A stretch of 64,000 nucleotides of DNA. Origin: Streptomyces sp. DH41 (GTDB lineage Bacteria; Actinomycetota; Actinomycetes; Streptomycetales; Streptomycetaceae). Below the pieces are notes generated by a model. The model was not told the origin of the DNA and did not search any database. It saw only the letters and a program-made list of their open reading frames with translations. The stretch lies in assembly GCF_029813785.1 (NCBI RefSeq), contig NZ_JARVKY010000022.1, forward strand, positions 62,001 through 126,000, in the 5' to 3' direction. Shown here in pieces: positions 1 through 8,506 of this stretch; position 1 is the first letter of the stretch, and each line of letters starts with the position of its first letter. The translations under genes were made by a program, and so were the position numbers.

Positions 1-39
1 GCTCAGTGAGGCCGCGCCCGCCCTAGGAGGCCGCCCGTC

Positions 40-867
40 ATGAGTCCCTTCACCGGCTCCGCCGCGCGCACGCCCGAGTGGCGGCACCTGCGCGTCGATC
101 TCACCGACGGTGTCGCCACCGTCACCCTCGACCGCCCCGACAAGCTCAACGCGCTGACCTTCGCGGCCTACGCCGACCTGCGCGACCTGCTCGCCGAGCT
201 GTCCCGGGAGCGGTCCGTACGCGCCCTGGTGCTGGCCGGTGAGGGACGCGGCTTCTGCTCCGGCGGCGACGTCGACGAGATCATCGGCGCGACCCTGTCC
301 ATGGACACCGCCCAGCTGCTGGACTTCAACCGGATGACGGGCCAGGTGGTGCGGGCCGTACGGGAGTGCCCGTTCCCGGTGATCGCCGCTGTGCACGGCG
401 TCGCGGCCGGCGCGGGCGCGGTCCTCGCCCTGGCCGCCGACTTCCGCGTGGCCGACCCGTCCGCCCGCTTCGCCTTCCTCTTCACCCGCGTAGGCCTCTC
501 CGGCGGCGACATGGGCGCCGCCTACCTGCTGCCCCGCGTCGTCGGTCTCGGTCACGCCACCCGGCTGCTGATGCTCGGCGAACCGGTGCGGGCGCCCGAG
601 GCCGAGCGGATCGGCCTGATCAGCGAGCTGACCGAGGAGGGCCGCGCCGACGAGGCCGCCCGGTCCCTCGCCCGCCGCCTCGCCGACGGCCCGGCCCTCG
701 CCCACGCCCAGACCAAAGCCCTCCTCACCGCCGAACTGGACATGCCGCTGGCGGCATCGGTGGAACTGGACGCCTCCACCCAGGCCCTGCTGATGAACGG
801 CGAGGACTACGCCGAGTTCCACGCCTCGTTCACGGAGAAGCGCCCCCCGAAGTGGAACGGACGGTAG
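40..867 (+). CDS. Enoyl-CoA hydratase/isomerase family protein
   Basis: A 275-residue crotonase-fold protein, normal length for the family. The oxyanion-hole segment GFCSGGDVDE lies near residues 70-80 and the second signature, GVAAGAGAVLALAADFRVAD, near residues 120-140. The start is supported by AGGAGG at 25-30. The stop is followed two bases later by the ATG of the monooxygenase/reductase, so the two genes are co-transcribed. Known: crotonases add water to, isomerise or open CoA-bound rings. Inferred: it processes a non-aromatic CoA intermediate formed by the next gene product in aminobenzoyl-CoA (or salicylyl-CoA) breakdown. The exact reaction cannot be read from the sequence. Confidence 0.85.
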   Translation: MSPFTGSAARTPEWRHLRVDLTDGVATVTLDRPDKLNALTFAAYADLRDLLAELSRERSVRALVLAGEGRGFCSGGDVDEIIGATLSMDTAQLLDFNRMTGQVVRAVRECPFPVIAAVHGVAAGAGAVLALAADFRVADPSARFAFLFTRVGLSGGDMGAAYLLPRVVGLGHATRLLMLGEPVRAPEAERIGLISELTEEGRADEAARSLARRLADGPALAHAQTKALLTAELDMPLAASVELDASTQALLMNGEDYAEFHASFTEKRPPKWNGR

Positions 868-869
868 GG

Positions 870-3236
870 ATGCGCCCCCTGAGCGCGGCGATCGTCGGCG
901 GCGGCCCCGGCGGCCTCTACACCGCCGCCCTCCTCAAACGCCTCGACCCCGGCCGCCAGGTCACCGTCTGGGAACGCAACGCCCCCGACGACACCTTCGG
1001 CTTCGGCGTCGTCCTGTCCGACGAGACCCTCGGCGGCATCGAGCACGCCGATCCGGTCGTCCACGAAGCCCTCCGATCCGACTTCGTCCGCTGGGACGAC
1101 ATCCACATCGTCCACCGAGGAACCCGCCAGGTCTCCGGAGGGCACGGCTTCGCCGCGCTCGGCCGCCACCGCCTCCTGGAGATCCTGCACGAGCGCTGCC
1201 ACGCCCTCGGCGTCGAGCTGCGCTTCCGCACCGAGGCCCCGGACCCGGCGCTGCTGGCTCAGACGTACGACCTCGTCGTCGCCGCCGACGGCGTGCACAG
1301 CACCACCCGCGAGGCCTACCGCGACGCGTTCCGGCCCACCCTCACCGATCACCGCTGCCGCTACATCTGGCTGGCCGCCGACTTCGCCCTCGACGCCTTC
1401 CGCTTCGAGATCGCCGAGACCGAGCACGGCGTGATGCAGCTGCACGGCTATCCGTTCGCGGCCGACGCCTCGACCGTCATCGTGGAGATGCGCGAGGAGG
1501 TCTGGCGGGCGGCCGGCCTCGACGAACTGGACGAAGCCGAGTCCGCCGCCCGCTGCGCCGAGGTCTTCGCCGACGCGCTCGGCGGCCGGCCGCTGAGGTC
1601 CAACGCGTCGAAGTCCGACAAGCCGGCGTGGAGCGCCTTCCGCACGGTGGTCAACGAACGCTGGTCGCACGGCAACGTCGTCCTCCTCGGCGACGCCGCC
1701 CACACCGCCCACTTCTCCATCGGCTCCGGCACCAAGCTCGCCGTCGAGGACGCCCTCGCGCTCGCCGCCTGCCTGGAGGAGCGACCCACCCTGGACAAGG
1801 CGCTCACCGCCTACGAGGAGGAGCGGCGCCCCGTCGTCGCCTCCACCCAGCGGGCGGCCCGGGCCAGCCTGGAGTGGTTCGAGGACCTGTCCCGGTACCT
1901 CGACCAGCCGCCCCGCCAGTTCGCCTTCAACCTGCTCACCCGAAGCCGCCGCGTCACCCACGGGAACCTGCGGCTGCGCGACGCCGGTTTCACCGGGTCC
2001 GTCGAGCGCGAGTTCGGCTGCCCGGCCGGCACGCCTCCGATGTTCACCCCGTTCCGGCTGCGCGGCCTGACCCTGCGCAACCGTGTCGTCGTCTCCCCGA
2101 TGGACATGTACTCGGCCACCGACGGCATCCCCGGCGACTTCCACCTGGTCCACCTGGGAGCCCGGGCTCTCGGCGGCGCCGCGCTGGTGATGACCGAGAT
2201 GGTCTGCGTCAGCGAGGAGGGCCGCATCACCCCCGGCTGCGCGGGCCTGTACACCGACCTGCAGAGCGAGACCTGGCGGCGGATCACGGACTTCGCGCAC
2301 ACCCGGGCGCCCGGCACCGCGATCGGCGTGCAGCTCGGGCACAGCGGGCGCAAGGGCTCGACCCGGCTGATGTGGGAGGGCATGGACGAACCGCTCCCCG
2401 AGGGCAACTGGCCCCTGGCCGCCGCCTCCCCGCTGCCGTACAAACCGGGCAGCCAGACGCCGCGTGAGCTGTCCCGGGAGGGGTTGACGGAGATCCGGGA
2501 GCAGTTCACGGCCGCCGCCGCGCGGGCCGCCCGAGCCGGGTTCGACCTGCTCGAACTGCACTGCGCCCACGGCTACCTGCTCTCCGGCTTCCTCTCCCCG
2601 CTCACCAACCACCGCACCGACGCCTACGGCGGCTCACTGGAGGGACGGCTCCGCTTCCCGCTGGAGGTCTTCGACGCCGTACGCGCCGTCTGGCCCTCAC
2701 AGCGGCCCATGACCGTACGTGTCTCCGCGACCGACTGGGCCGAGGGCGGCACGAGCGCCGAGGAGGCCGTGGCGATCGCCCGCGCCTTCGCGGCGCACGG
2801 CGTCGACGCCATCGACGTGTCCACGGGGCAGGTCGTGGCCGACGAGCGGCCGGAGTTCGGGCGGTCGTACCAGACGCCGTACGCGGACCGCATCCGGCAC
2901 GAGGCGGGCGTCCCGGTGATCGCCGTCGGCGCGATCTCCTCGTGGGACGACGTCAACTCGCTCGTCCTGGCCGGACGCGCCGACCTGTGCGCCCTCGCCC
3001 GCCCCCACCTCTACGACCCGCACTGGACGCTGCACGCGGCGGCCGAGCAGGGCTACGAGGGGCCGGGTGCCGTGTGGGCGGTGCCGTACCGGGCGGGCAG
3101 CCGCCGTCCGGTGACCGGACGCACCGACGCCGTCAAGCCCAGGCTCACGCTGCACGGCCGCCGTCAGGACGGGGAGTCGGGCCTGGAGGCCGGCCCGGGG
3201 GCCGTCGAGAAGTCCGCTGTGGATTGCGACGTGTAG
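870..3236 (+). CDS. Bifunctional aminobenzoyl-/salicylyl-CoA monooxygenase-reductase
   Basis: A 788-residue two-domain flavoenzyme. Residues 1-390 are an FAD monooxygenase: Rossmann motif GGGPGGLYTA at the N-terminus and FAD-binding GDAAHTAHFS near residue 275. From about residue 391 an Old-Yellow-Enzyme-type FMN barrel begins (MFTPFRLRGLTLRNR), with barrel signatures QLGHSGRKGS and SPLTNHRTDAYGGS. This fusion is the known architecture of 2-aminobenzoyl-CoA monooxygenase/reductase of Azoarcus, and database entries call it bifunctional salicylyl-CoA 5-hydroxylase/oxidoreductase. Known reaction: hydroxylation and then NAD(P)H reduction of the CoA-bound aromatic ring. The ATG at 870 is chosen by alignment of the Rossmann fold and tight spacing to the hydratase. 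Its last 73 bases overlap the 3' end of the convergent sulfotransferase. RidA and the benzoate-type ligase nearby favour aminobenzoyl-CoA over salicylyl-CoA (inference). Confidence 0.88.
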   Translation: MRPLSAAIVGGGPGGLYTAALLKRLDPGRQVTVWERNAPDDTFGFGVVLSDETLGGIEHADPVVHEALRSDFVRWDDIHIVHRGTRQVSGGHGFAALGRHRLLEILHERCHALGVELRFRTEAPDPALLAQTYDLVVAADGVHSTTREAYRDAFRPTLTDHRCRYIWLAADFALDAFRFEIAETEHGVMQLHGYPFAADASTVIVEMREEVWRAAGLDELDEAESAARCAEVFADALGGRPLRSNASKSDKPAWSAFRTVVNERWSHGNVVLLGDAAHTAHFSIGSGTKLAVEDALALAACLEERPTLDKALTAYEEERRPVVASTQRAARASLEWFEDLSRYLDQPPRQFAFNLLTRSRRVTHGNLRLRDAGFTGSVEREFGCPAGTPPMFTPFRLRGLTLRNRVVVSPMDMYSATDGIPGDFHLVHLGARALGGAALVMTEMVCVSEEGRITPGCAGLYTDLQSETWRRITDFAHTRAPGTAIGVQLGHSGRKGSTRLMWEGMDEPLPEGNWPLAAASPLPYKPGSQTPRELSREGLTEIREQFTAAAARAARAGFDLLELHCAHGYLLSGFLSPLTNHRTDAYGGSLEGRLRFPLEVFDAVRAVWPSQRPMTVRVSATDWAEGGTSAEEAVAIARAFAAHGVDAIDVSTGQVVADERPEFGRSYQTPYADRIRHEAGVPVIAVGAISSWDDVNSLVLAGRADLCALARPHLYDPHWTLHAAAEQGYEGPGAVWAVPYRAGSRRPVTGRTDAVKPRLTLHGRRQDGESGLEAGPGAVEKSAVDCDV

Positions 3237-4114
3237 CCCCACGCCGCGCATATCGCGCGCAGCCGCTCCGGGATCTCGTCCTCCTTCGGCAGCGCGCGGC
3301 CCGGCTGCACGGTGCCGGTACGGATGTTCTCGCGCCAGTCGCCGAGCCCCCTGACCAGCTCATCGCCGCTCTTCCTGCCGTAGTTCAGCATGGCCGGCGC
3401 GTAGTCGACGCCGAGGAACGCGCACAGGCGGCGCATCTCCCGCCCGGGATCGGCGGTGATGTCCTCGTAGCGCACGGTGAAGCCGTCGGCGTCGGCCGTG
3501 CGGGCCTCCTCGACGGCCGTCATGTAGCGCAGCACGTCGGTGACGGCCTTGTCGTACGGCCGCTTGACCGGATCGCTCTCGTGCCAGGAGCGGGCGACCG
3601 ACTCCGGATGCCGCAGCAGGAAGACGAAGCGCGCGTCGGGCCAGCAGTCCTTCAGGCGACGGTACATGTACGCGTTGGCCGGGGTCTTCTCGACGATGAA
3701 GTCCTTGCCGGCCTTGACCAGTTCACGGTGCATGACGCGGTCCCAGAGCAGGTGCTCCAGGTCGCCGCGGGCCAGGCCGAGGGCGCTCATGGCGTGCTCG
3801 GAGTGCCAGTTGTCGCAGCTGACGTTCACCCGTCCGAGGTGCAACTCGTGCGCGGTGTGCAGCCGCGGATGGGCGCCCGCCATCATGCGCAGCAGGGTGG
3901 AGCCGGAGCGGATGGACGAGATGATGAAGACGGGCCGCCGCAGCAGCCGCTCGGTCGCCAGCTCCTCGGCCGGCGGACATCGGTAGGCGGCCGCGGGCCG
4001 CTCCGCGGCGTCCGGCGCGGCGGAGGTCTTCCCCTTCGCCGCCCGGGGGGCTCTCCGTACCTGGAGGCCGGTGGTGACGGTGAGGGCCCGGTTCAAGCTA
4101 CGCGCGAGACTCAT
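3164..4114 (-). CDS. Sulfotransferase family protein
   Basis: A 316-residue protein with the PAPS 5'-phosphosulfate loop FIISSIRSGSTLLRMM (around residues 63-78) and a 3'-phosphate motif in FLLRHPESVARSW. It would transfer sulfate from PAPS to a hydroxyl or amine; the acceptor is unknown. The ATG at 4114 gives a protein of normal length; a frame runs further upstream but that part lacks family features. The gene sits between the catabolic operon, with which it converges and overlaps by 73 bp, and paaX, and is probably not part of the pathway. The family is clear, the substrate is not. Confidence 0.8.
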   Translation of the reverse strand: MSLARSLNRALTVTTGLQVRRAPRAAKGKTSAAPDAAERPAAAYRCPPAEELATERLLRRPVFIISSIRSGSTLLRMMAGAHPRLHTAHELHLGRVNVSCDNWHSEHAMSALGLARGDLEHLLWDRVMHRELVKAGKDFIVEKTPANAYMYRRLKDCWPDARFVFLLRHPESVARSWHESDPVKRPYDKAVTDVLRYMTAVEEARTADADGFTVRYEDITADPGREMRRLCAFLGVDYAPAMLNYGRKSGDELVRGLGDWRENIRTGTVQPGRALPKEDEIPERLRAICAAWGYTSQSTADFSTAPGPASRPDSPS

Positions 4115-4197
4115 GCGTCCGCACGGTAGGTGAGAAACCTGAGAAGAGGGTCTGAGGAGGCTGAGGGTTCCCTCATCGTGCAGAAGTGTGACGCGAG

Positions 4198-5043
4198 TCA
4201 CTCGCCAGGGGGTGGGGGTGCTCCGGGCGTCGCGTAGGCCGCGCCCGCGTCGCGCAGCCGCTCGTGCAGGGCCCGGAAGACGGCCGCCGAGCGCGTACCG
4301 GGCCAGTCCTCGGGCAGCAGCCGGGCGGGCAGCCCGGGGTCGGCGTAGGGCAGGTGGCGCCAGGAGTCCAGGGCGAGGAGGTAGTCGCGGTAGGCCTCCT
4401 CGGGCGGGGTGTCCGTACGGCGCTCCCAGGCGTGCAGCACACGCGCGTGGCGGTCGAGGAACGCCTCGTGCTCCTTGGCCACCGCGGCCAGGTCCCACCA
4501 GCGTGCCGCCGCCTCGGCGGTCGGCGTGAAGCCCAGGTGCTCACCGCGGAAGAAGTCCACGTAGGAGTCCAGACCCAGCCGGCCCAGCGCGTGCCGGGTC
4601 TCCTCGTACAGACGGGCCGGGGCGATCCACACGCCGGGGGCGGCGGTGCCGAAGCCGAGGCCGGCCAGGCGCGACCGCAGCACGTGCCGCTTCTGCCGCT
4701 CCGACTCCGGCACGGAGAACACGGCGAGCACCCAGCCCTCGTCCTCGTAGGGCGCCGCGGCGTAGATGCGCCGGTCCCCGTCGTCCAGCAGCCGGCGGGC
4801 CTCGGCGGAGAGTTCGTAGCCGGCCGTGCCCTGGGCGGTGCGGGCGGGCAGCAGCAGCCCGCGCCGCTTCAGCCGGGACACCGAGGAGCGCACGGAGGGG
4901 GCGTCCACCCCGACCGCGGCCAGCAGCCGGATCAGTTCGGCGACGGGGACCGGCCCCGGCGCGAAGCGGCCGTACGCGCCGTAGAGCGTGACGATCAGGG
5001 ATCTCGGGGCGTGCTGCGCGTGCTGGTCGGACACGTTGATCAT
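4198..5043 (-). CDS. PaaX-family transcriptional repressor
   Basis: A 281-residue regulator with an N-terminal winged helix (LIVTLYGAYGRF, then SVRSSVSRLKRRGLL) and the PaaX-type C-terminal region (WVLAVFSVPE, GFGTAAPGVWIAP). Known: PaaX proteins repress aromatic-CoA catabolism until bound by an aryl-CoA such as phenylacetyl-CoA. Here the gene begins 12 bases after the CoA ligase stop, so regulator and ligase form one operon. Inferred effector: the aryl-CoA made by that ligase (aminobenzoyl- or benzoyl-type CoA). A shared TGACGACA motif near the divergent promoter (6841-6848) and just upstream of this gene (complement of 5051-5058) could be part of its operator. Confidence 0.85.
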   Translation of the reverse strand: MINVSDQHAQHAPRSLIVTLYGAYGRFAPGPVPVAELIRLLAAVGVDAPSVRSSVSRLKRRGLLLPARTAQGTAGYELSAEARRLLDDGDRRIYAAAPYEDEGWVLAVFSVPESERQKRHVLRSRLAGLGFGTAAPGVWIAPARLYEETRHALGRLGLDSYVDFFRGEHLGFTPTAEAAARWWDLAAVAKEHEAFLDRHARVLHAWERRTDTPPEEAYRDYLLALDSWRHLPYADPGLPARLLPEDWPGTRSAAVFRALHERLRDAGAAYATPGAPPPPGE

Positions 5044-5055
5044 CTTAGGTTGTCG

Positions 5056-6786
5056 TCATTCCGCCCGGCCGCCCCGGGGATCGCGCTCACGGCCGGGCGC
5101 GGCCAGGAGCCGGTAGCGCTGGAGCTTGCCGGTCGCCGTGCGCGGCAGCGCGTCCGGGAAGACGAACTCGCGCGGGCATTTGTACGGCGCCAGCTCGGCC
5201 CTGAGGAACGCGCGCAGCGCGTCCGAGTCCCGCTCGGCACCCTCCTTGAGCACGACGTGGGCCACCACGACCTGCCCGCGGTTCGCGTCGGGCCGGCCCA
5301 CCACCGCCACCTCCACCACGTCCGGATGCCGCAGCAGGGCGTCCTCCACCTCCGGCCCCGCGATGTTGTAACCGGCGGAGATGATCATGTCGTCGGCGCG
5401 GGCCACATAGCGGAAGTAGCCGTCGGGTTCGCGGACGTAGGTGTCGCCGGTGACGTTCCAGCCGCCGCGCACGTACTCCCGCTGCCGCGGATCGGCGAGA
5501 TACCGGCAGCCCACCGGCCCCCGCACCGCCAGCAGCCCGGGCTCACCGTCGGGCACGGGCGCGCCGGACGCGTCCTGCACACGCGCGTGCCATCCCGGCA
5601 CCGGTACGCCCGTCGTGCCCGGCCGGATGTCGCCGTCCGCCGCGGAGACGAAGATGTGCAGCAGCTCGGTGGCGCCGATGCCGTTGATGACGCGCAGGCC
5701 GGTGCGCTCGTGCCAGGCCCGCCAGGTGGCCGCGGGCAGGTTCTCGCCGGCCGAGACGCAGCGCCGCAGACATGTCACGTCGTACGCGTCCAGCTCGTCG
5801 AGCATCGCGCGGTACGCCGTCGGCGCGGTGAACAGCACCGACACCCGGTGCTCGGCGACGGCGGGCAGCAGCTGCCTGGGGCCCGCCTGTTCCAGCAGCA
5901 GCGCGCTCGCCCCGGCCCGCATCGGGAAGATCACCAGCCCGCCGAGCCCGAAGGTGAAGCCGAGCGGGGGGCTGCCCGCGAAGACGTCGTCCGCGCGCGG
6001 CTTGAGGACGTGCCGGGAGAAGGTGTCGGCGATCGCCAGCACGTCCCGGTGGAAGTGCATACAGCCCTTGGGGCGCCCGGTGGTACCCGAGGTGAAGGCG
6101 ATCAGCGCCACGTCGTCGGCCGCCGTGTCCACCGCCGGGTACGGGGTGCCGGCCGCGGTACGGGCCTCCGTGCCGGCCTCCGTAGGGGCTTCCGCGCCGG
6201 CCGCGGTACGGGCCTGAGCGCCGGCCTCCGTGCGGATCAGCAGGTCGTCGGGCGCGTCCCCGCCGTACGTCGTGATCCGCAGTCCGGGGATCTCCGCCTT
6301 GGCGAGGTCGTCGACGGCCCGGACGTCGCACAGGGCGTGCCGCACGCGGGCGATCTCGCAGATGGCGCGCAGCTCGTGCGGGCGCTGCTGGGCCAGCACG
6401 GTCACCGCCACCGCGCCCGCCTTCAGCACCGCCAGCCAACAGGCGGCCAGCCACGGGGTGGTGGGGCCGCGCAGCAGCACCCGGTTGCCCGGTACGACGC
6501 CGAGGTCACCGGTGAGGAGATGGGCCAGCCGGTCGACGCGGGCCCGCAGCTGTCCGTAGGTCCAGCTGTCCCCGGACGCGGTGCGGAAGACCGGGCGGTC
6601 GTCGGGCGGGCCGGTGAGCAGCTCCGCGGCGCAGTTCAGCCGGGCGGGGTAGCGCAGTTCCGGGAGGTCGAAGCGGAGCTCGGGCCACTGGTCGGGGGGC
6701 GGCAGGTGCTCGCGCGCGAAGGTGTCGACGTGGGCGGAGCGGTGCGGGTCCGCGCGGTGTGGTTCCGCGCGGTGCGGATCTGCCAT
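5056..6786 (-). CDS. Benzoate/2-aminobenzoate-CoA ligase family protein
   Basis: A 576-residue adenylate-forming ligase. The ATP loop is IAFTSGTTGRPKGCMHFH, the acceptor-side motif is GIGATELLHIFVS, which is characteristic of benzoate-CoA ligases, the hinge region is YFRYVARADDMIISAGYNI, and the catalytic lysine is in TGKLQRY near the C-terminus. Reaction: aromatic acid + ATP + CoA to aryl-CoA, AMP and PPi. It is divergent from the acyl-CoA dehydrogenase across a 140-bp promoter region and upstream of paaX. An Ala/Glu/Arg-rich insertion around residues 185-215 is made of near-repeats (TEAGAEA, TAAGAEA and similar). Genomic context favours 2-aminobenzoate (anthranilate, from kynurenine breakdown) as substrate, but benzoate or salicylate cannot be excluded. 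Confidence 0.85.
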   Translation of the reverse strand: MADPHRAEPHRADPHRSAHVDTFAREHLPPPDQWPELRFDLPELRYPARLNCAAELLTGPPDDRPVFRTASGDSWTYGQLRARVDRLAHLLTGDLGVVPGNRVLLRGPTTPWLAACWLAVLKAGAVAVTVLAQQRPHELRAICEIARVRHALCDVRAVDDLAKAEIPGLRITTYGGDAPDDLLIRTEAGAQARTAAGAEAPTEAGTEARTAAGTPYPAVDTAADDVALIAFTSGTTGRPKGCMHFHRDVLAIADTFSRHVLKPRADDVFAGSPPLGFTFGLGGLVIFPMRAGASALLLEQAGPRQLLPAVAEHRVSVLFTAPTAYRAMLDELDAYDVTCLRRCVSAGENLPAATWRAWHERTGLRVINGIGATELLHIFVSAADGDIRPGTTGVPVPGWHARVQDASGAPVPDGEPGLLAVRGPVGCRYLADPRQREYVRGGWNVTGDTYVREPDGYFRYVARADDMIISAGYNIAGPEVEDALLRHPDVVEVAVVGRPDANRGQVVVAHVVLKEGAERDSDALRAFLRAELAPYKCPREFVFPDALPRTATGKLQRYRLLAAPGRERDPRGGRAE

Positions 6787-6926
6787 GGCGGTTCGCCCCC
6801 TTTGTCGTGGTGGGCTCGCGCCATGAGCGTATCGTGTTGGTGACGACAGTCAACGGTGCGCGATAGCCTCGAGCGTGGCCCGGCGTGCAGGGGAGCCGGG
6901 CAGGGGAGCAGGGGAAGGGACCGGCG
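6787..6926. promoter_or_regulatory. Divergent promoter region, ligase/paaX versus dehydrogenase/ridA
   Basis: This 140-bp gap separates two divergent operons of the same pathway, so promoters for both must lie here. An imperfect inverted element with GTTG and CAAC ends (6836-6854) surrounds TGACGACA. The same octamer occurs on the minus strand just before paaX. This is a plausible PaaX operator but is not proven. Confidence 0.4.
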
Positions 6927-8084
6927 ATGACCGCATTCTCGCTCGAACCGGCACAACTCGCCTGGTGCGCGGAACTGCGCGCCCTGGCCGCCGAACGGCT
7001 GCGCCCGCTCGTGGAGAAGGGCGAGCCGGGCCGCGTCGACCGCGCCCTCCTCGCCGAACTCGGCACCCTCGGCCTGCTGCCCCGCCTGTTCACCTCGGGC
7101 GCGCTGGAGCTGTGCCTGATGCGCGAGTCCCTCGCCCACGCCTGCACCGAGGCGGAGACCGCCCTCGCCCTCCAGGGCCTCGGCGCCCACCCGGTGCACG
7201 CCCACGGCACCGACGCCCAGCGCGCCCGCTGGCTGCCCCGCGTGAGCGACGGCAGCGCGGTGGCCGCCTTCGCCCTCAGCGAGCCCGACGCCGGTTCGGA
7301 CGCGGCGGCGCTGATGCTGGCCGCCCACCCGCAGACGCGGTCCGACGGGCGGTCCGGCTGGCGGCTCACCGGCGAGAAGTGCTGGATCTCCAACGCCCCC
7401 GAGGCCGACTTCTACACCGTCTTCGCCCGTACCACCCCCGGCGCCGGCGCCCGCGGCGTCACCGCCTTCCTCGTCCCCGCCGACCGCCCCGGCCTCACCG
7501 GCACCCCCCTCGACATGCTCTCCCCGCACCCCATCGGCGGCCTCGACTTCGACGCCGTGCCCGTCACGGCGGACGACGTGCTCGGCGAGCCGGACCGAGG
7601 CTTCCGGGTGGCCATGGACACCCTCAACCTGTTCCGCCCCAGCGTCGGCGCCTTCGCCGTCGGCATGGCGCAGGCCGCCCTGGACGCCACCCTCACGCAC
7701 ACCACCGCCCGCGACGCCTTCGGCGGCAAGCTGCGCGACCTCCAGACCGTCGCCCACCAGGTCGCCGAGATGGCCCTGCGCACCGAGGCGGCCCGCCTGA
7801 TGGTGTACGCGGCGGCGACGGCGTACGACGAGGGCGCCCCGGACGTCCCACGGCGCGCCGCGATGGCGAAACTCCTCGCCACCGAGACCGCCCAGTACGT
7901 CGTCGACAAGGCCGTCCAACTGCACGGCGCCCGCGCCCTGCGCCGAGGCCACCTCCTCGAACACCTCTACCGCGAGGTGCGCGCCCCCCGCGTCTACGAG
8001 GGCGCGAGCGAGGTGCAGCGCGGCATCATCGCCAAGGAGCTGTACCGAACGCGGGCCGAGACGACCAAGGCGGCCGGCACATGA
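6927..8084 (+). CDS. Acyl-CoA dehydrogenase family protein
   Basis: A 385-residue FAD-dependent acyl-CoA dehydrogenase with the family signature AFALSEPDAGSDAAAL (around residues 112-127), a substrate-binding middle domain, and the C-terminal helical domain with QLHGARALRRGHLLEHLYRE and YEGASEVQRGIIAKELY. The ATG at 6927 is preferred over an earlier in-frame start because GGGAAGGGA (6912-6920) lies at ribosome-binding distance. Its stop overlaps the RidA start (ATGA), so the two are translationally coupled. Inferred role: desaturation of a ring-reduced or ring-opened CoA intermediate, giving an enamine that RidA could hydrolyse. Confidence 0.88.
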   Translation: MTAFSLEPAQLAWCAELRALAAERLRPLVEKGEPGRVDRALLAELGTLGLLPRLFTSGALELCLMRESLAHACTEAETALALQGLGAHPVHAHGTDAQRARWLPRVSDGSAVAAFALSEPDAGSDAAALMLAAHPQTRSDGRSGWRLTGEKCWISNAPEADFYTVFARTTPGAGARGVTAFLVPADRPGLTGTPLDMLSPHPIGGLDFDAVPVTADDVLGEPDRGFRVAMDTLNLFRPSVGAFAVGMAQAALDATLTHTTARDAFGGKLRDLQTVAHQVAEMALRTEAARLMVYAAATAYDEGAPDVPRRAAMAKLLATETAQYVVDKAVQLHGARALRRGHLLEHLYREVRAPRVYEGASEVQRGIIAKELYRTRAETTKAAGT

Positions 8085-8479
8085 CCGCCGAACGGGTGAA
8101 CCCACCCGAACTCTCCCCGCCCACCGGCTTCTCCCACGCCGTCGTCACCACCGGCACCCGCGTCGTGTTCCTGGCCGGCCAGACCGCCCTCGACACCGAC
8201 GGCAAGATCACCGGCGACACCCTCCCCGCCCAGTTCGAGCTGGCGCTCAGCAACCTCCTGACCGCCCTGCGCGCCGCCGGCGGCACCCCCGCCGACCTCG
8301 CCCGCGTCACCGTCTACGCCACGGATGTCGCCGCCTACCGCACCCACGCCGCCGACCTCGGCCGCACCTGGCGCGAACTGGCCGGCCGCGACTACCCGGC
8401 GATGGCGGTCGTGGAGGTCGTACGCCTGTGGGACGAGCGGGCGTTGGTGGAACTGGACGGGTTCGCCGTACTGCCGTAG
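8081..8479 (+). CDS. RidA/YjgF family enamine-imine deaminase
   Basis: A 132-residue protein, typical RidA length. Recognisable segments are VVFLAGQTALDTDGKITG, FELALSNLLTALRAAGG, and YPAMAVVEVVRLWDERALVELDGFAVLP, which has the conserved subunit-interface pattern and the active-site Arg/Glu region. Known: RidA family members hydrolyse enamines or imines to ketones and ammonia. ATGA coupling to the acyl-CoA dehydrogenase strongly suggests a dedicated step in the same pathway. This supports an amino-substituted aromatic substrate, since salicylate or benzoate breakdown would not need a deaminase. Confidence 0.87.
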   Translation: MTAERVNPPELSPPTGFSHAVVTTGTRVVFLAGQTALDTDGKITGDTLPAQFELALSNLLTALRAAGGTPADLARVTVYATDVAAYRTHAADLGRTWRELAGRDYPAMAVVEVVRLWDERALVELDGFAVLP

Positions 8480-8506
8480 CGGCGCCGCGGCCCCTAGCAT
8501 TCCGGT

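Noticed and set aside
4264..6843. An 859-codon plus-strand frame opposite paaX and the CoA ligase
   Set aside because: It shows composition bias only. The opposite strand encodes two well-defined families.
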